Positions 24,967 to 33,515 of a stretch of 64,000 nucleotides of DNA are shown here, one piece after another. Under the pieces are notes generated by a model, which had not been told where the DNA came from, did not search any database, and saw only the letters and a program-made list of their open reading frames with translations. Numbering within the stretch: the first letter of the stretch is position 1; each line of letters opens with the position of its first letter. The translations under genes were made by a program, and so were the position numbers. The DNA is taken from the IMG/VR virus record IMGVR_UViG_3300002835_000165, positions 1 to 64,000 of that record, one strand, 5' to 3'. Source of the stretch: a virus.

Positions 24967-25913
24967 AGTGTTTCTAAATATGCCTTGTATGTGTGTTGCA
25001 ATCCGTCTGTTAATGACACAGAAGGCTGCCAGCCTAGCGAAAGTAGTTTGCTGTTGTTGGTGCATTTACGCATAGTTCCGTCAGGCTTGGTTGTATCAAA
25101 TTCAATGTTGCCAGTGAATCCAACCACTGATGCCACCGTCTGTGCCATTTCTTTGATTGTAATATCAACTCCTTGACTGAGATTAATAAAGTTTCTCATT
25201 GGTTCGGTAACAGAATCCCATTGTTGTTTTTCAAGATTCATAACGGTTATACAACCATTGGCCATGTCTTCTGAATATAAAAATTCACGACGTGGCGTGC
25301 CAGTGCCCCAAATTTTAACTGTTGGACTATTTTGAATTTTTGCATTGTGAAAATTTTGTATCATTCCAGCGGTCACATGCCCATTAACAGGATCATAATT
25401 ATCCCCAGGGCCATACACATTACACGGCAACACTGTTCTGTAATCTCTATTGTATTGTCTATTATAGCTTTCGCACATCTTTAATGCAGCAATTTTGGCA
25501 ACAGCATAGGGTTCGTTGGTTGATTCGAGATATCCTGAGAGTAACGCTGTTTCTTTTATCGGTTGCTCAGTTACTCGTGGGTAGATACAAGTGGATCCAA
25601 TCATTAAAAATTTTTGTATATTGTTTACATGCGCGGCATTGATAACATTGGTTTGCATTATTAAATTTTTATAGATAAATTCAGCCGGGTAATTATTGTT
25701 GGCCATTACTCCGCCAACCTTGGCAGCGGCAAAATAAACTTGATCAATTGGTGTTGATTTAAAAAATTTATTCACCGCATGTTGATCAGTCAAATCTAAT
25801 TCGCTGTGGGTTCTAGTAATAATATCCACTGGATGAACTCCATGCATTAACAACATCTTCACAATGGTAGATCCAACCAATCCACGATGTCCAGCAACAT
25901 AAATTTTAGTCAT
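24963..25913 (-). CDS. fcl: GDP-L-fucose synthase (GDP-4-keto-6-deoxymannose epimerase/reductase)
   Basis: The 316-residue protein has the NADPH motif AGHRGLVGS (7-15), AAAKVGGV (62-69) and NYPAEFIY (74-81). The catalytic residues known from E. coli GMER occur at the same numbers: S107, C109, Y136, K140 and H179. C109 and H179 do the two epimerisations and Y136/K140 the reduction, so a bifunctional enzyme giving GDP-L-fucose, or a heptose analogue, is likely. The gene lies in a run gmd-like, kinase, fcl with overlaps of 4 and 8 bases. It acts in the cytoplasm. Confidence 0.95.
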   Translation of the reverse strand: MTKIYVAGHRGLVGSTIVKMLLMHGVHPVDIITRTHSELDLTDQHAVNKFFKSTPIDQVYFAAAKVGGVMANNNYPAEFIYKNLIMQTNVINAAHVNNIQKFLMIGSTCIYPRVTEQPIKETALLSGYLESTNEPYAVAKIAALKMCESYNRQYNRDYRTVLPCNVYGPGDNYDPVNGHVTAGMIQNFHNAKIQNSPTVKIWGTGTPRREFLYSEDMANGCITVMNLEKQQWDSVTEPMRNFINLSQGVDITIKEMAQTVASVVGFTGNIEFDTTKPDGTMRKCTNNSKLLSLGWQPSVSLTDGLQHTYKAYLETL

Positions 25914-26907
25914 AGTGTTTCTCTCTGTCTTGATAGTCGCAGTAAATTAACTGGCTTCCTAGATATTCAAAATCGACAGGAACTTCTTTTAGATTTAATG
26001 CATCTGTTACTTGTTTTTGCTGCTCCGGAGGAGTTAGAAATAAAACAAATCCGCCACCGCCGGCACCCAATAATTTGGCTCCAACTGCACCATTGGCCAG
26101 TCCAGATTGTATAATGGCATCAATTTTATCATTTGTTATTGATTTTTCTATAGATTTTTTAATCTGCCATTCTTCATTTAATAACTTTGAAAAGGAATTT
26201 ATATCATTTGCAAACAACATGTTCAGAGCCTCAGATGTCAATGACATCATGTCTTTTAATAAAATTGTTTTATTTTTAATATTTGATATTGTTTTTTCTG
26301 CAATGTCGGCTGAGTTTCTTAGATCTTCTGTAAAAAATATTTGAACCCAAGATTCCAAAGAATCCAATGTGGATTTATTAATAGGTAAAGGATGACACAT
26401 AAAGTCAGACTGCCCACCAAATTCTATTTTGTTAAATCCACCAAAACTGGCTGCCACTTGATCCTGCGATCCTACACTTTCTTTTAATATATTTTGTTCT
26501 AAATGTATTGCCCCTAATGCTAGTTCTCTTTTGGTTCTTTGTTGGTTGCGTAAAGCAGCCAATCCGTGCAGTAAAGATACTGTAAAGCTGGAACTAGATC
26601 CGACTCCGGATCTATTCGGAAGATCGCCGTGATGTGTGATATCAACGCCTTCGGTAATTTTCATATATTTTATTGCTTCGCGTATAACAGGAATTTGTAT
26701 TTGATCCACCGAATTGACTTCTTCTTTTTCATAGTATCGAATACGATATTTGTAATCAAAGATTTCTGGCAGTTTTCTAATTACTAGAAAAGAATATTTG
26801 TTTATAGTAGTTGACAGCACTATTCCATTATTCTCTTGGTACCAGGCTGGATAATCAGTGCCGCCGCCAAAGAAAGAAATTCTATAAGGTGTTCTAACAA
26901 TAATCAT
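25906..26907 (-). CDS. GHMP-family sugar kinase (heptose-7-phosphate kinase-like)
   Basis: The 333-residue protein opens IVRTPYRISFFGGGTDYPAW, the GHMP substrate loop seen in D-glycero-D-manno-heptose 7-phosphate kinases. PNRSGVGSSSSFTV (97-110) is the ATP loop, and GAKLLGAGGGGFVLF near 275 is motif 3. Relatives phosphorylate the anomeric position of heptose 7-phosphate or fucose. It lies between the GMD- and Fcl-like genes with overlaps of 4 and 8 bases. Such a trio exists in bacterial GDP-6-deoxyheptose pathways. If the sugar were plain fucose made from GDP-mannose, no kinase would be needed, so the kinase hints at a heptose or a salvage route. Confidence 0.88.
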   Translation of the reverse strand: MIIVRTPYRISFFGGGTDYPAWYQENNGIVLSTTINKYSFLVIRKLPEIFDYKYRIRYYEKEEVNSVDQIQIPVIREAIKYMKITEGVDITHHGDLPNRSGVGSSSSFTVSLLHGLAALRNQQRTKRELALGAIHLEQNILKESVGSQDQVAASFGGFNKIEFGGQSDFMCHPLPINKSTLDSLESWVQIFFTEDLRNSADIAEKTISNIKNKTILLKDMMSLTSEALNMLFANDINSFSKLLNEEWQIKKSIEKSITNDKIDAIIQSGLANGAVGAKLLGAGGGGFVLFLTPPEQQKQVTDALNLKEVPVDFEYLGSQLIYCDYQDREKHYD

Positions 26908-27917
26908 CTTACTAAAAACTTTCCTTTATGTGTCATTACTTGTTCTCTCCAGTAATCAAGCAGATCACGCATGGTTTGTTCAAATGATATCTCAGGTTGC
27001 CAGCCAGTGTGTAGGGTGAATTTATTTGTGTTTGGCACCTGCAGGTCTGCGTCAATTGGCCGTATTCTGTCAGGATCTACTTCAATTTTTATCTTGTCTT
27101 TTGCAGTTGACATGTTGATTAATGTATGTAGAATGTCTTCCACTGTGCAGGAATATGTTCCACCTATATTATAGTATTCTCCTGGAATAGGATTTATTGT
27201 AACCAACATATAATAAGCTCTTACTGCATCTCTAACATCAGCAACTGTTCTGAGGCTTTTTAAATTTCCAACCTTTACAACTGGATCAATATATCCTGCT
27301 TCAATCAAAGCAATTTGTTTAGCAAAAGATGATTCGGCAAATACATCACCACGCCGTGGACCGGTGTGCGTAAACATTCGTGTGGTCATTATATTCATCT
27401 TATATGCTTCTGCGTAAAATCTACCCAATAGGTCTGTGCCTGTTTTAGATATAGCATAAGGACTGGCTGGATGAAACAAACATTCTTCATCAATTGGTAG
27501 TTTATCTTTACTGACTCTACCAAATACTTCAGACGATGCACACACATGCACAATACAATCAGGTTTGTTTTTTTTAATTGCCTCTAATAATCGTGCTGTG
27601 CCCAAAACATTGGTATTGAGCGTATCTACCGGAGAAGTGAAACTGGTCAGTGGAAAACTTTGTGCTGCTAGGTGGAATACATAATCTGGCATAGCAGTCT
27701 TGATAGCCAAATCCAAAGAGTTATCATCATTCAGATCGCCATAGATAAGTTTTACACGACATTTGTTGTTGATCGGGTCGATTAAATTCTTTATGTTTTC
27801 TAACGGACTTCTCCATCTGGTTAGACCAATGATGTTCCAATTGGTATTTTCATACAAAAAATCCGCCAGGTGCGATCCTACCATGCCTGTGATACCAGTG
27901 ATGAGAGCAGTTTTCAT
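26904..27917 (-). CDS. gmd: GDP-mannose 4,6-dehydratase-like SDR
   Basis: The 337-residue protein has TGITGMVGSH (NADP motif, 7-16), FHLAAQSF (81-88), the serine/glutamate pair in ASSEVFG (127-133), and Y154/K158 in SPYAISK. The stretch FTHTGPRRGDVFAES is typical of GDP-mannose dehydratases and their 6-deoxyheptose relatives. The enzyme removes water to give a 4-keto-6-deoxy GDP sugar, the substrate of Fcl. Mannose and manno-heptose cannot be told apart by eye. The ATG overlaps the stop of the 21-codon gene upstream (ATGA). Confidence 0.9.
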   Translation of the reverse strand: MKTALITGITGMVGSHLADFLYENTNWNIIGLTRWRSPLENIKNLIDPINNKCRVKLIYGDLNDDNSLDLAIKTAMPDYVFHLAAQSFPLTSFTSPVDTLNTNVLGTARLLEAIKKNKPDCIVHVCASSEVFGRVSKDKLPIDEECLFHPASPYAISKTGTDLLGRFYAEAYKMNIMTTRMFTHTGPRRGDVFAESSFAKQIALIEAGYIDPVVKVGNLKSLRTVADVRDAVRAYYMLVTINPIPGEYYNIGGTYSCTVEDILHTLINMSTAKDKIKIEVDPDRIRPIDADLQVPNTNKFTLHTGWQPEISFEQTMRDLLDYWREQVMTHKGKFLVR

Positions 27918-27979
27918 TTATGTTTCCGTACATCTTCTACTATGCTACCGCTGTTAAATTTAATTTTAATTTTTGGCAT
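27914..27979 (-). CDS. 21-residue mini-protein between radical SAM and gmd genes
   Basis: The frame encodes MPKIKIKFNSGSIVEDVRKH plus a final lysine. Its ATG lies inside the last codons of the radical SAM gene 27966-29378 (14-base overlap). Its stop overlaps the gmd ATG as ATGA. Both junctions fit translational coupling. The peptide looks like a short beta hairpin with a basic end. It may only pass ribosomes on to gmd, or be a small partner or peptide substrate of the radical SAM enzyme; the last idea is speculative. Confidence 0.6.
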   Translation of the reverse strand: MPKIKIKFNSGSIVEDVRKHK

Positions 27980-29378
27980 AATATTGGCACTCCTTCCACC
28001 ATGACGACATTTCAGGAAATATAGTTAAAAAATCTGTGCCATGTCTGCGATCAGCTTCACTGAAAAAACGATAGAAGTCTGCTTTGTTACGTTGCAAGTA
28101 TGCCGTATCTAATTGCTGCCCATCCCTCATCCAAGCAATATCTCTGTCTAATCGTTGCAGTTCGTAGTCTTTAAATCCGTGAAATGGGTCATCTTCAGTT
28201 TCAATTTGACCTAGCATGCATCCCCACAGATGTTCCAGTTGATCTGCATAGCTTTCTGGCAACAATTGCAAACTCTGCCATGTGGGTTGTCTTAGTAACG
28301 GGGTATCAAACCATACTCGTTGATATGTTTTACTGTAGATTTTTCTTAGGCCAAGAATACCAGCCATGAGTTTAGAAAAGCCTGTAACACTTAGATTATT
28401 CATAGTTATAATAAATGTTATGCTATTGCGCCCTGGTATTTCTGTTAAAAATTGATTTACACGATCCCATAAGAGATCAAAATCTAATCCATGCCGAATA
28501 TATTCTGCTTGCTCTGCCCACGAGTCAAGGCTAACGTACTGCATAAAGTGCTCAATTTTTTCGCCTTCGCATAATTGTTTAACTGATTCTTTATACTTTT
28601 GCCATAGACTTTCCTCCACTGAAAAGTTACTGGTAACATTCAAATGCAGATCTGATTTGGGATTTGCCAACACATAGTCAAACACACGATATGTATTTTT
28701 GTCCATTAGAGGCTCACCGCCTGTCATACGGAAATGTCTAAGTTCTGGATACAGTGTAGGCCACCAACGCCAGAACGCTTCTACATACGGATTGTGTTCT
28801 TTTACAGGTATAGGACGATTGCGCCCTGTAAAATGCTTAGGATCATTATGAGTAGTACTAGTAGGATATCCACCAAATCTGTTAACTTCGGACTGCCACG
28901 ATGAGCTAAATTGTGGGCTACAATAACTGCATGCCAGATTACAAGCATGATTAAAATTGACTTCAACATAGCTTGGCACAACATCTTCGTCTCCTGAAGA
29001 GTGTTTGATCTTTTCAAAGTCAACTGCGGCCCAGGGCTCCCCAGATCTGTAATGACGATCACTGAGTTTGTCATTATCTTCCATGTTCCAACAATAACTG
29101 CATTCGGTAGGCCGCTCTTGTTTTAGCATGATCTTGCGTTGTGCTTTTTTGTGCTCGGTGTTATGCAATGCTGATGGATTGGATGCGATTGCTGTTGGAT
29201 CCATTGAATGTAATGGTGGATGGTAGCAACTATTATTAAGTCCAGTTGTGAGATGCAAACTGACCTGTTTCCATTTGGCCAAGCATAGTGCAGGTCCTAG
29301 CTCTTCTTTCATTTGTTCTGCAGAACTTAGAAATTTTGATTTAGAGTCTGTTACAACTTTGTTGCCTTTGTTTGTCAT
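27966..29378 (-). CDS. radical SAM protein, CxxACSYC subgroup (copy 5)
   Basis: The 470-residue protein has CNLACSYC at 146-153 and MTGGEPLM near 229. The N-terminal cysteines are C32 (CLAKW), C51, C93 and C96. The block NPSALHN...KAQRKIML...ERPTECSYCW matches the gene at 21041-22369, and HNPYVEAFWRWW matches NPYVEAFFKWW there. The two are clear paralogs. A segment TTHNDPKHFTGRN between core parts aligns with a histidine-containing loop (NHFTHTHDG) in copy 4 and may bind substrate. It overlaps the upstream gene by 4 bases. Confidence 0.9.
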   Translation of the reverse strand: MTNKGNKVVTDSKSKFLSSAEQMKEELGPALCLAKWKQVSLHLTTGLNNSCYHPPLHSMDPTAIASNPSALHNTEHKKAQRKIMLKQERPTECSYCWNMEDNDKLSDRHYRSGEPWAAVDFEKIKHSSGDEDVVPSYVEVNFNHACNLACSYCSPQFSSSWQSEVNRFGGYPTSTTHNDPKHFTGRNRPIPVKEHNPYVEAFWRWWPTLYPELRHFRMTGGEPLMDKNTYRVFDYVLANPKSDLHLNVTSNFSVEESLWQKYKESVKQLCEGEKIEHFMQYVSLDSWAEQAEYIRHGLDFDLLWDRVNQFLTEIPGRNSITFIITMNNLSVTGFSKLMAGILGLRKIYSKTYQRVWFDTPLLRQPTWQSLQLLPESYADQLEHLWGCMLGQIETEDDPFHGFKDYELQRLDRDIAWMRDGQQLDTAYLQRNKADFYRFFSEADRRHGTDFLTIFPEMSSWWKECQYYAKN

Positions 29379-30343
29379 ATAGCAGTAATATTTGTTTGGT
29401 AAGTTTGATCGTGTAATAAATTATAATTGCAATCAAGGATATCTTGCATATCCCAATACATGCGTTCTAGTTCACTAGCAGGTTTTTTGGCAATTTCATC
29501 AATCAAATTCAAAATTCTGACATATCGATCTCGTCCTTCGTATCCGTCATATTCTTCAGACCAAAAATCACTAAAGGTCCTGAATCCCATCTGTTTAAGA
29601 TACAAAAGATAATTACAAGAAGCAAATACTATAAATGGTTTTTTCAGCCACATAGGTCGTACAGTTTTTTCTGTTACATAAAACGTATTTCCAAGTGAAT
29701 GACTTTCACTGACTACGTCGATTAATATGTCTTGATAGATTGTTTTAAGTATAGTGTCCACATTTTCGTCAACTATAAATTTTTTAATAAGAGTAAGATC
29801 TTCTTTGCCGTTGGACCAAATTGGCATATCTGGTATCATGCTAGTTGCATTTTTTACGGATTGTATATCATATGACAATAGTTTATCAAGTTCAAAATGA
29901 TAAATTGTCTCTGTGCTATTAACAAAAGAAGAAAAATGCACCAATGAAGCTGCCGGATGAGTACAGTACAAGTGAGATGCTAATCCTAGTCTGCTGGCGG
30001 TAGGTCTATGATAAAATGCTAAAAAGACTTTTTTTTGATTCCAAGAATGATACTCAGCATCAACGTTCCATTTTTGTTTGAGCCACGATGTTCTAAAATC
30101 AAATTGTATAATATTGTACTTGCTATGTTTTTCTAAACAATTTTCTGTGTAAATATCAACTTGTTCAAAACTGAAATGTTCTAATAATTTATAAATTCCC
30201 AGAGTTTCAAGACAGATGGCTTCTGGATTTATAACTAAGGAAATATGCTTGTGTTGATTTTTAACCAAGTAACCAATTAGTTCTTGAAAGTTCCAAAGTT
30301 TATCATTGGTTCCGTGAATTATAAATGTTTGATTTTTTTCCAT
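29375..30343 (-). CDS. glycosyltransferase-like protein, TEKT family (copy 3)
   Basis: The 322-residue protein has LGNTFYVTEKTVRPMWLKKP near residue 225 followed by GFRTFSDFWSEEYDG. This is the family block shared with 10792-11883 and 23908-24966. The order of an acidic residue, FYVTEK and a proline recalls GT10 fucosyltransferases, whose VTEK motif binds GDP-fucose. A GDP-fucose-type donor is made by genes 24963-27917. The N-terminal half has no motif I know. It overlaps the SDR gene upstream by 25 bases and the radical SAM gene by 4. Confidence 0.58.
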   Translation of the reverse strand: MEKNQTFIIHGTNDKLWNFQELIGYLVKNQHKHISLVINPEAICLETLGIYKLLEHFSFEQVDIYTENCLEKHSKYNIIQFDFRTSWLKQKWNVDAEYHSWNQKKVFLAFYHRPTASRLGLASHLYCTHPAASLVHFSSFVNSTETIYHFELDKLLSYDIQSVKNATSMIPDMPIWSNGKEDLTLIKKFIVDENVDTILKTIYQDILIDVVSESHSLGNTFYVTEKTVRPMWLKKPFIVFASCNYLLYLKQMGFRTFSDFWSEEYDGYEGRDRYVRILNLIDEIAKKPASELERMYWDMQDILDCNYNLLHDQTYQTNITAI

Positions 30344-31242
30344 ATCTCGATAGTTTTGTCTAATCCTTCATCTAACGATACTTTTGGTTTCCACCCAGTG
30401 AACTGTGTTAACTTTTCTTCGCTGCTGTTTAAGACCCAGATTTCACCAGGGCGTTTGGGCTTTGTGTTCCAGCTAATAGTGCCGTTCCAGTTGAGTTTTT
30501 TAGCAATAAGTTTAGCATACGCATCAATACTAATAGCATTGTTGGGTCCTACAGTAAAAATATTATTTGATATTTGATCAAATTGGTCGATCATAATTTC
30601 CCATGCATCTAATAGATCCGTAATAAAAATAAAATTTCTGTAGGGTTCTTGGTAGCCTAAATTACATTGGTCTGAGTTATCTAGCATTTGTGTAATAATT
30701 TGTTCGGTTACAAAAAAATTATTGTCATGGCGACCATAAGCGTTGGTTTGTCGAACTATTACATATTGTAGTCCACAACTGCGATGTGCATATTCAATAT
30801 ATTTTTCGCAACCAAACTTTGCTACAGCGTAAGGTGCATTAGGGTTGGGTATAGTTGTATCCGGATCAAACGTCGGAATACTGTCCGGTATGTTGCCATT
30901 TTTAACTAAGTCGCTAACTGGTTGCCAACCATATACTTCCATAGTGCTAGCAAAAATTAATTTTGGAATCTTTTTACATTGTAGCATAGATTCAATTAAA
31001 TTAACGGTTCCTACATAATTGATTTCAGAAAACTCTACCTGTTCATAAAAACTTTGTTCTACTTCTGTTCTGGCTGCTAGATGTATTACTAAATCAGGAT
31101 TGAATGATTGAACTTCTTTGTTAACTGTTTTGTGATCTCTTAGATCACTTTTTAAACAATATATTTCAAATTTGTCCTTTAGTCTAGACAACATGTGTTG
31201 TCCAATAAACCCACTACTGCCTGTGATTAATAATTTTTTCAT
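30319..31242 (-). CDS. NAD-dependent sugar-nucleotide epimerase/reductase (SDR)
   Basis: The 307-residue protein opens MKKLLITGSSGFIGQHM with the GxxGxxG motif, then VIHLAARTEV, FASTMEVYG (catalytic serine/threonine region) and PYAVAK (YxxxK). WNTKPKRPGEIWVLNSS and GWKPKVSLDEGL at the C-terminus are typical of dTDP- or GDP-hexose SDRs, which change C3-C6 of nucleotide sugars. It is the fourth SDR in the window. The exact step is not readable. The start overlaps the glycosyltransferase-like gene by 4 bases. Confidence 0.88.
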   Translation of the reverse strand: MKKLLITGSSGFIGQHMLSRLKDKFEIYCLKSDLRDHKTVNKEVQSFNPDLVIHLAARTEVEQSFYEQVEFSEINYVGTVNLIESMLQCKKIPKLIFASTMEVYGWQPVSDLVKNGNIPDSIPTFDPDTTIPNPNAPYAVAKFGCEKYIEYAHRSCGLQYVIVRQTNAYGRHDNNFFVTEQIITQMLDNSDQCNLGYQEPYRNFIFITDLLDAWEIMIDQFDQISNNIFTVGPNNAISIDAYAKLIAKKLNWNGTISWNTKPKRPGEIWVLNSSEEKLTQFTGWKPKVSLDEGLDKTIEIWKKIKHL

Positions 31243-32171
31243 TTCCGCCCTTCCTGATTACGAATTACATCGATTTCTCGAATCATAACACCTCGATTGT
31301 GCCAATTTGATCTGTAATGATGTTTAAAAAACGCACTTTCTTTTGCTAACATCATGTTGATAGGCAAATCCAATTGCGTGATTAAATCTTCTGCTACTCT
31401 GCCTGCCAATAATTCTGGATCACTGTCTTTGACTGTGTCCCATAACGTTGTTAGCTCATCAAAATTTTGTACAGTTCTATAGTCCCACTGTGGAGTAATC
31501 ATGGTCATGTATGTGCCCATTCTAGCACCAGCAATAGCCCATATACCGTACTCAACATCGCGGCCTACATTGTGCCAAATAGTTAGATGATCTAAATTTC
31601 TACTATGCACACGGTCTTTGAATTCAGTGATGTCTGGGCGTTTTCCTCGATCCAAACACATCTTTACACCTTCACGAAATCCTGCTCTCCAGGCATGATA
31701 AGCAGATCCATTGGGATATGTTATGCTATAGCAGTCATGCATGGCCCAATACAGTGGATCAAAACAAAATTCAACTTCAGTTTCAGCTCGGCCGTCGGTG
31801 GCTTCGTGAGTTTGCATGTTGTTAACAAATGTTTTTGTCCAGGAACTTAATCCACCATTGCCATACATAAGACCGTTGATGTGATTTTGTGCTCGCCAGC
31901 GAAATACTGCAGACTCCCATTGCTCATCTGGCAACGCTAATGTCAAGTTGAAAAACTTTTCGTCTGGCATATTATCGCCATCAATCAAAATAAATCTTTC
32001 TGTGTCACTGACATCTGCAGCAGCTTTATGAGCTGCGTCTGACCCTTTAACACTGTCAACACGTTTGGCCCACGGAATCATATTGCGAATTTTAACCCAA
32101 AATTCTTCGCGTTGTGGTTCGTCATATGAAAGATAAATGCAGTCTAAATCTGCTATGTCAACTTGTTTCAT
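31239..32171 (-). CDS. glycosyltransferase-like protein (GT-A type)
   Basis: The 310-residue protein has DCIYLSYDEP (10-19), then an alanine/histidine helix, then FILIDGDNMPDEKFF, where D-x-D would bind the metal and nucleotide sugar. NGLMYGNGGLSSW and the later AYHAWRAGFREGVKMC have counterparts in the C-terminal half of the protein at 9186-10790 (NGLVYG, VCWRTAFREALKL), so the two are paralogs. Such proteins are frequent in T4-type marine phages. The acceptor is unknown. It overlaps the next gene upstream by 14 bases. Confidence 0.72.
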   Translation of the reverse strand: MKQVDIADLDCIYLSYDEPQREEFWVKIRNMIPWAKRVDSVKGSDAAHKAAADVSDTERFILIDGDNMPDEKFFNLTLALPDEQWESAVFRWRAQNHINGLMYGNGGLSSWTKTFVNNMQTHEATDGRAETEVEFCFDPLYWAMHDCYSITYPNGSAYHAWRAGFREGVKMCLDRGKRPDITEFKDRVHSRNLDHLTIWHNVGRDVEYGIWAIAGARMGTYMTMITPQWDYRTVQNFDELTTLWDTVKDSDPELLAGRVAEDLITQLDLPINMMLAKESAFFKHHYRSNWHNRGVMIREIDVIRNQEGRK

Positions 32172-32502
32172 CTGTGGTTTTCACCTTCCAATATTGTTTA
32201 TTTGATTCTGTAGTTATTACTGCAACATCTCTAGGATCACATGCTTGTCCTTGATCTGCGGGCACTAATTTCAATACTCTGCTGGTTTTTATATGATACA
32301 GTTGACCATCAATGACTTTGACTCTTGGGGAACTGGCTGCAAATGTTTCTTGGTCAATCTCTATGTAATTACCTGGAACATCTTCCATGCTATAAAATAA
32401 TAGATATCCTTGCTCATCATGGTACAATCTATAAAATGGAAGGATTGGAGGAGTTGCTGGTATTGCCCAGGCGGCCCAAAAGTTTTCTGTAGTTTCATTC
32501 AT
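32158..32502 (-). CDS. conserved small T4-type phage protein
   Basis: The 114-residue protein has FYRLYHDEQGYLLFYSMEDV and NYIEIDQETFA. From memory, this pattern recurs in short proteins of T4-type cyanophages and other large phages. The function is unknown. It looks beta-rich without membrane segments. It overlaps the gene upstream by 8 bases and the glycosyltransferase-like gene by 14. It marks the return from accessory sugar genes to conserved phage genes. Confidence 0.75.
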   Translation of the reverse strand: MNETTENFWAAWAIPATPPILPFYRLYHDEQGYLLFYSMEDVPGNYIEIDQETFAASSPRVKVIDGQLYHIKTSRVLKLVPADQGQACDPRDVAVITTESNKQYWKVKTTDETS

Positions 32503-32779
32503 CTTTGGGTTTCAATCCGTTGCTGTGTTTGTCATTAGGGGTGTCAACATCTTGAAACAACCGTTTTTCTTGTTGGGTTAATTCTTTAAGAGTTTTACGA
32601 GGATTACTGCACATTACACATTTTGGATTGCCGCAGTTCATTGCGTGATGTTTGACAAACTTGTGAGGTTCTTCAACAGGTATTCCAAATTCTTTAGCAA
32701 TCTTTGTTTGTTTTTTTATAGCGTTTTCATCTTTTTGTAGTCGTTTGGAATGTTTAATTTTGTCTTGTTCTTTACTCAT
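32495..32779 (-). CDS. small protein with CxxxxCxxC zinc-like motif
   Basis: The 94-residue protein has a lysine-rich N-terminal helix, then HKFVKHHAMNCGNPKCVMCS and NPRK, then LTQQEKRLFQDVD. Three cysteines in CGNPKCVMC with histidines nearby could bind zinc. From memory, the HAMNCGNPxCxxCxNPR pattern is widespread in phages and some bacteria, without a defined role. Nucleic-acid binding is plausible. It overlaps both neighbours by 8 bases. Confidence 0.75.
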   Translation of the reverse strand: MSKEQDKIKHSKRLQKDENAIKKQTKIAKEFGIPVEEPHKFVKHHAMNCGNPKCVMCSNPRKTLKELTQQEKRLFQDVDTPNDKHSNGLKPKDE

Positions 32780-33515
32780 TCATTCTCCAATCTTTGACGT
32801 GATAATGGAACAACCCCCATTGGGCTACGGTATTTACTCTAAGGCCTGGACGAGTGTTTTCCCAAACTAATTCTTGAGTCCAATTGCTAGTGGCAATTGA
32901 ATTTATGTGCTTTTTCATGTGCACAATAGTTGGACCTAAACCCACCGGCAATGTCACTCGCTCTGGCCCCATGACAATTGCTGCCATGGCATACACTACA
33001 TCTGTACTGGCTTCTTCATCGGGCATCTTTAATAGTTTTTTATACATAGCCCAATTTGTAAAAATAGTCTGCACTAGATTAAAAAATTCTTTAGCAGTTT
33101 GACTTACCCGCCAGTATGTGATGGCATTGTATACGTCTGGAAGATTGTTGTGGTCAAATATTTTTCTATAATGTCTTGACTTGGCAGGACGATCATAAAA
33201 ATCTCTAGCACCTTGACTGATCACAACATCTCGATTTTCAAACAATGTCCACCAGTGGTCTATCGGACCGGCCGCAATCATGTCAGCTTCGAGTTTTATT
33301 GTTTGTCGATACGGACTTGCTTGAAATACCTGACAATCATTGACGTATCCACCAAGGTCACCGTGTGGTAACTGATCTTTGGTCAGTATTGTTATATTTG
33401 CATCTGGATGCCATGTTCTGATACTGTCTGCCAGTTGTTCTGCACATTGCACATAGTCAACTGAATCAGTGTTTACGGCCGGAATCAAATAGCCACGTTC
33501 ATGTGTTATTAGCAA
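32772..33515 (-). CDS. glycosyltransferase-like protein (GT-A type, acidic site)
   Basis: The 247-residue protein has PYRQTIKLEADMIAAGPIDH, where E-A-D replaces the usual D-x-D, and an N-terminal strand TDSVDYVQCAEQLADSI. It resembles its upstream neighbour (33499-34299) in plan. DEEASTDVVYAMAAIV fits the later acidic helix of GT-A folds. The start is probably TTG at 33515, because AGGAG lies 7 bases upstream; an ATG at 33502 is in another frame. It overlaps the neighbour by 17 bases. The substrate is unknown. Confidence 0.68.
   Translation of the reverse strand: MLITHERGYLIPAVNTDSVDYVQCAEQLADSIRTWHPDANITILTKDQLPHGDLGGYVNDCQVFQASPYRQTIKLEADMIAAGPIDHWWTLFENRDVVISQGARDFYDRPAKSRHYRKIFDHNNLPDVYNAITYWRVSQTAKEFFNLVQTIFTNWAMYKKLLKMPDEEASTDVVYAMAAIVMGPERVTLPVGLGPTIVHMKKHINSIATSNWTQELVWENTRPGLRVNTVAQWGLFHYHVKDWRMNE

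Noticed and set aside
24964-25065. Longer N-terminus for the TEKT-family protein at 23908
   Set aside because: The extra 33 residues lie wholly inside the fcl gene, and the ATG at 24966 has the typical 4-base overlap.
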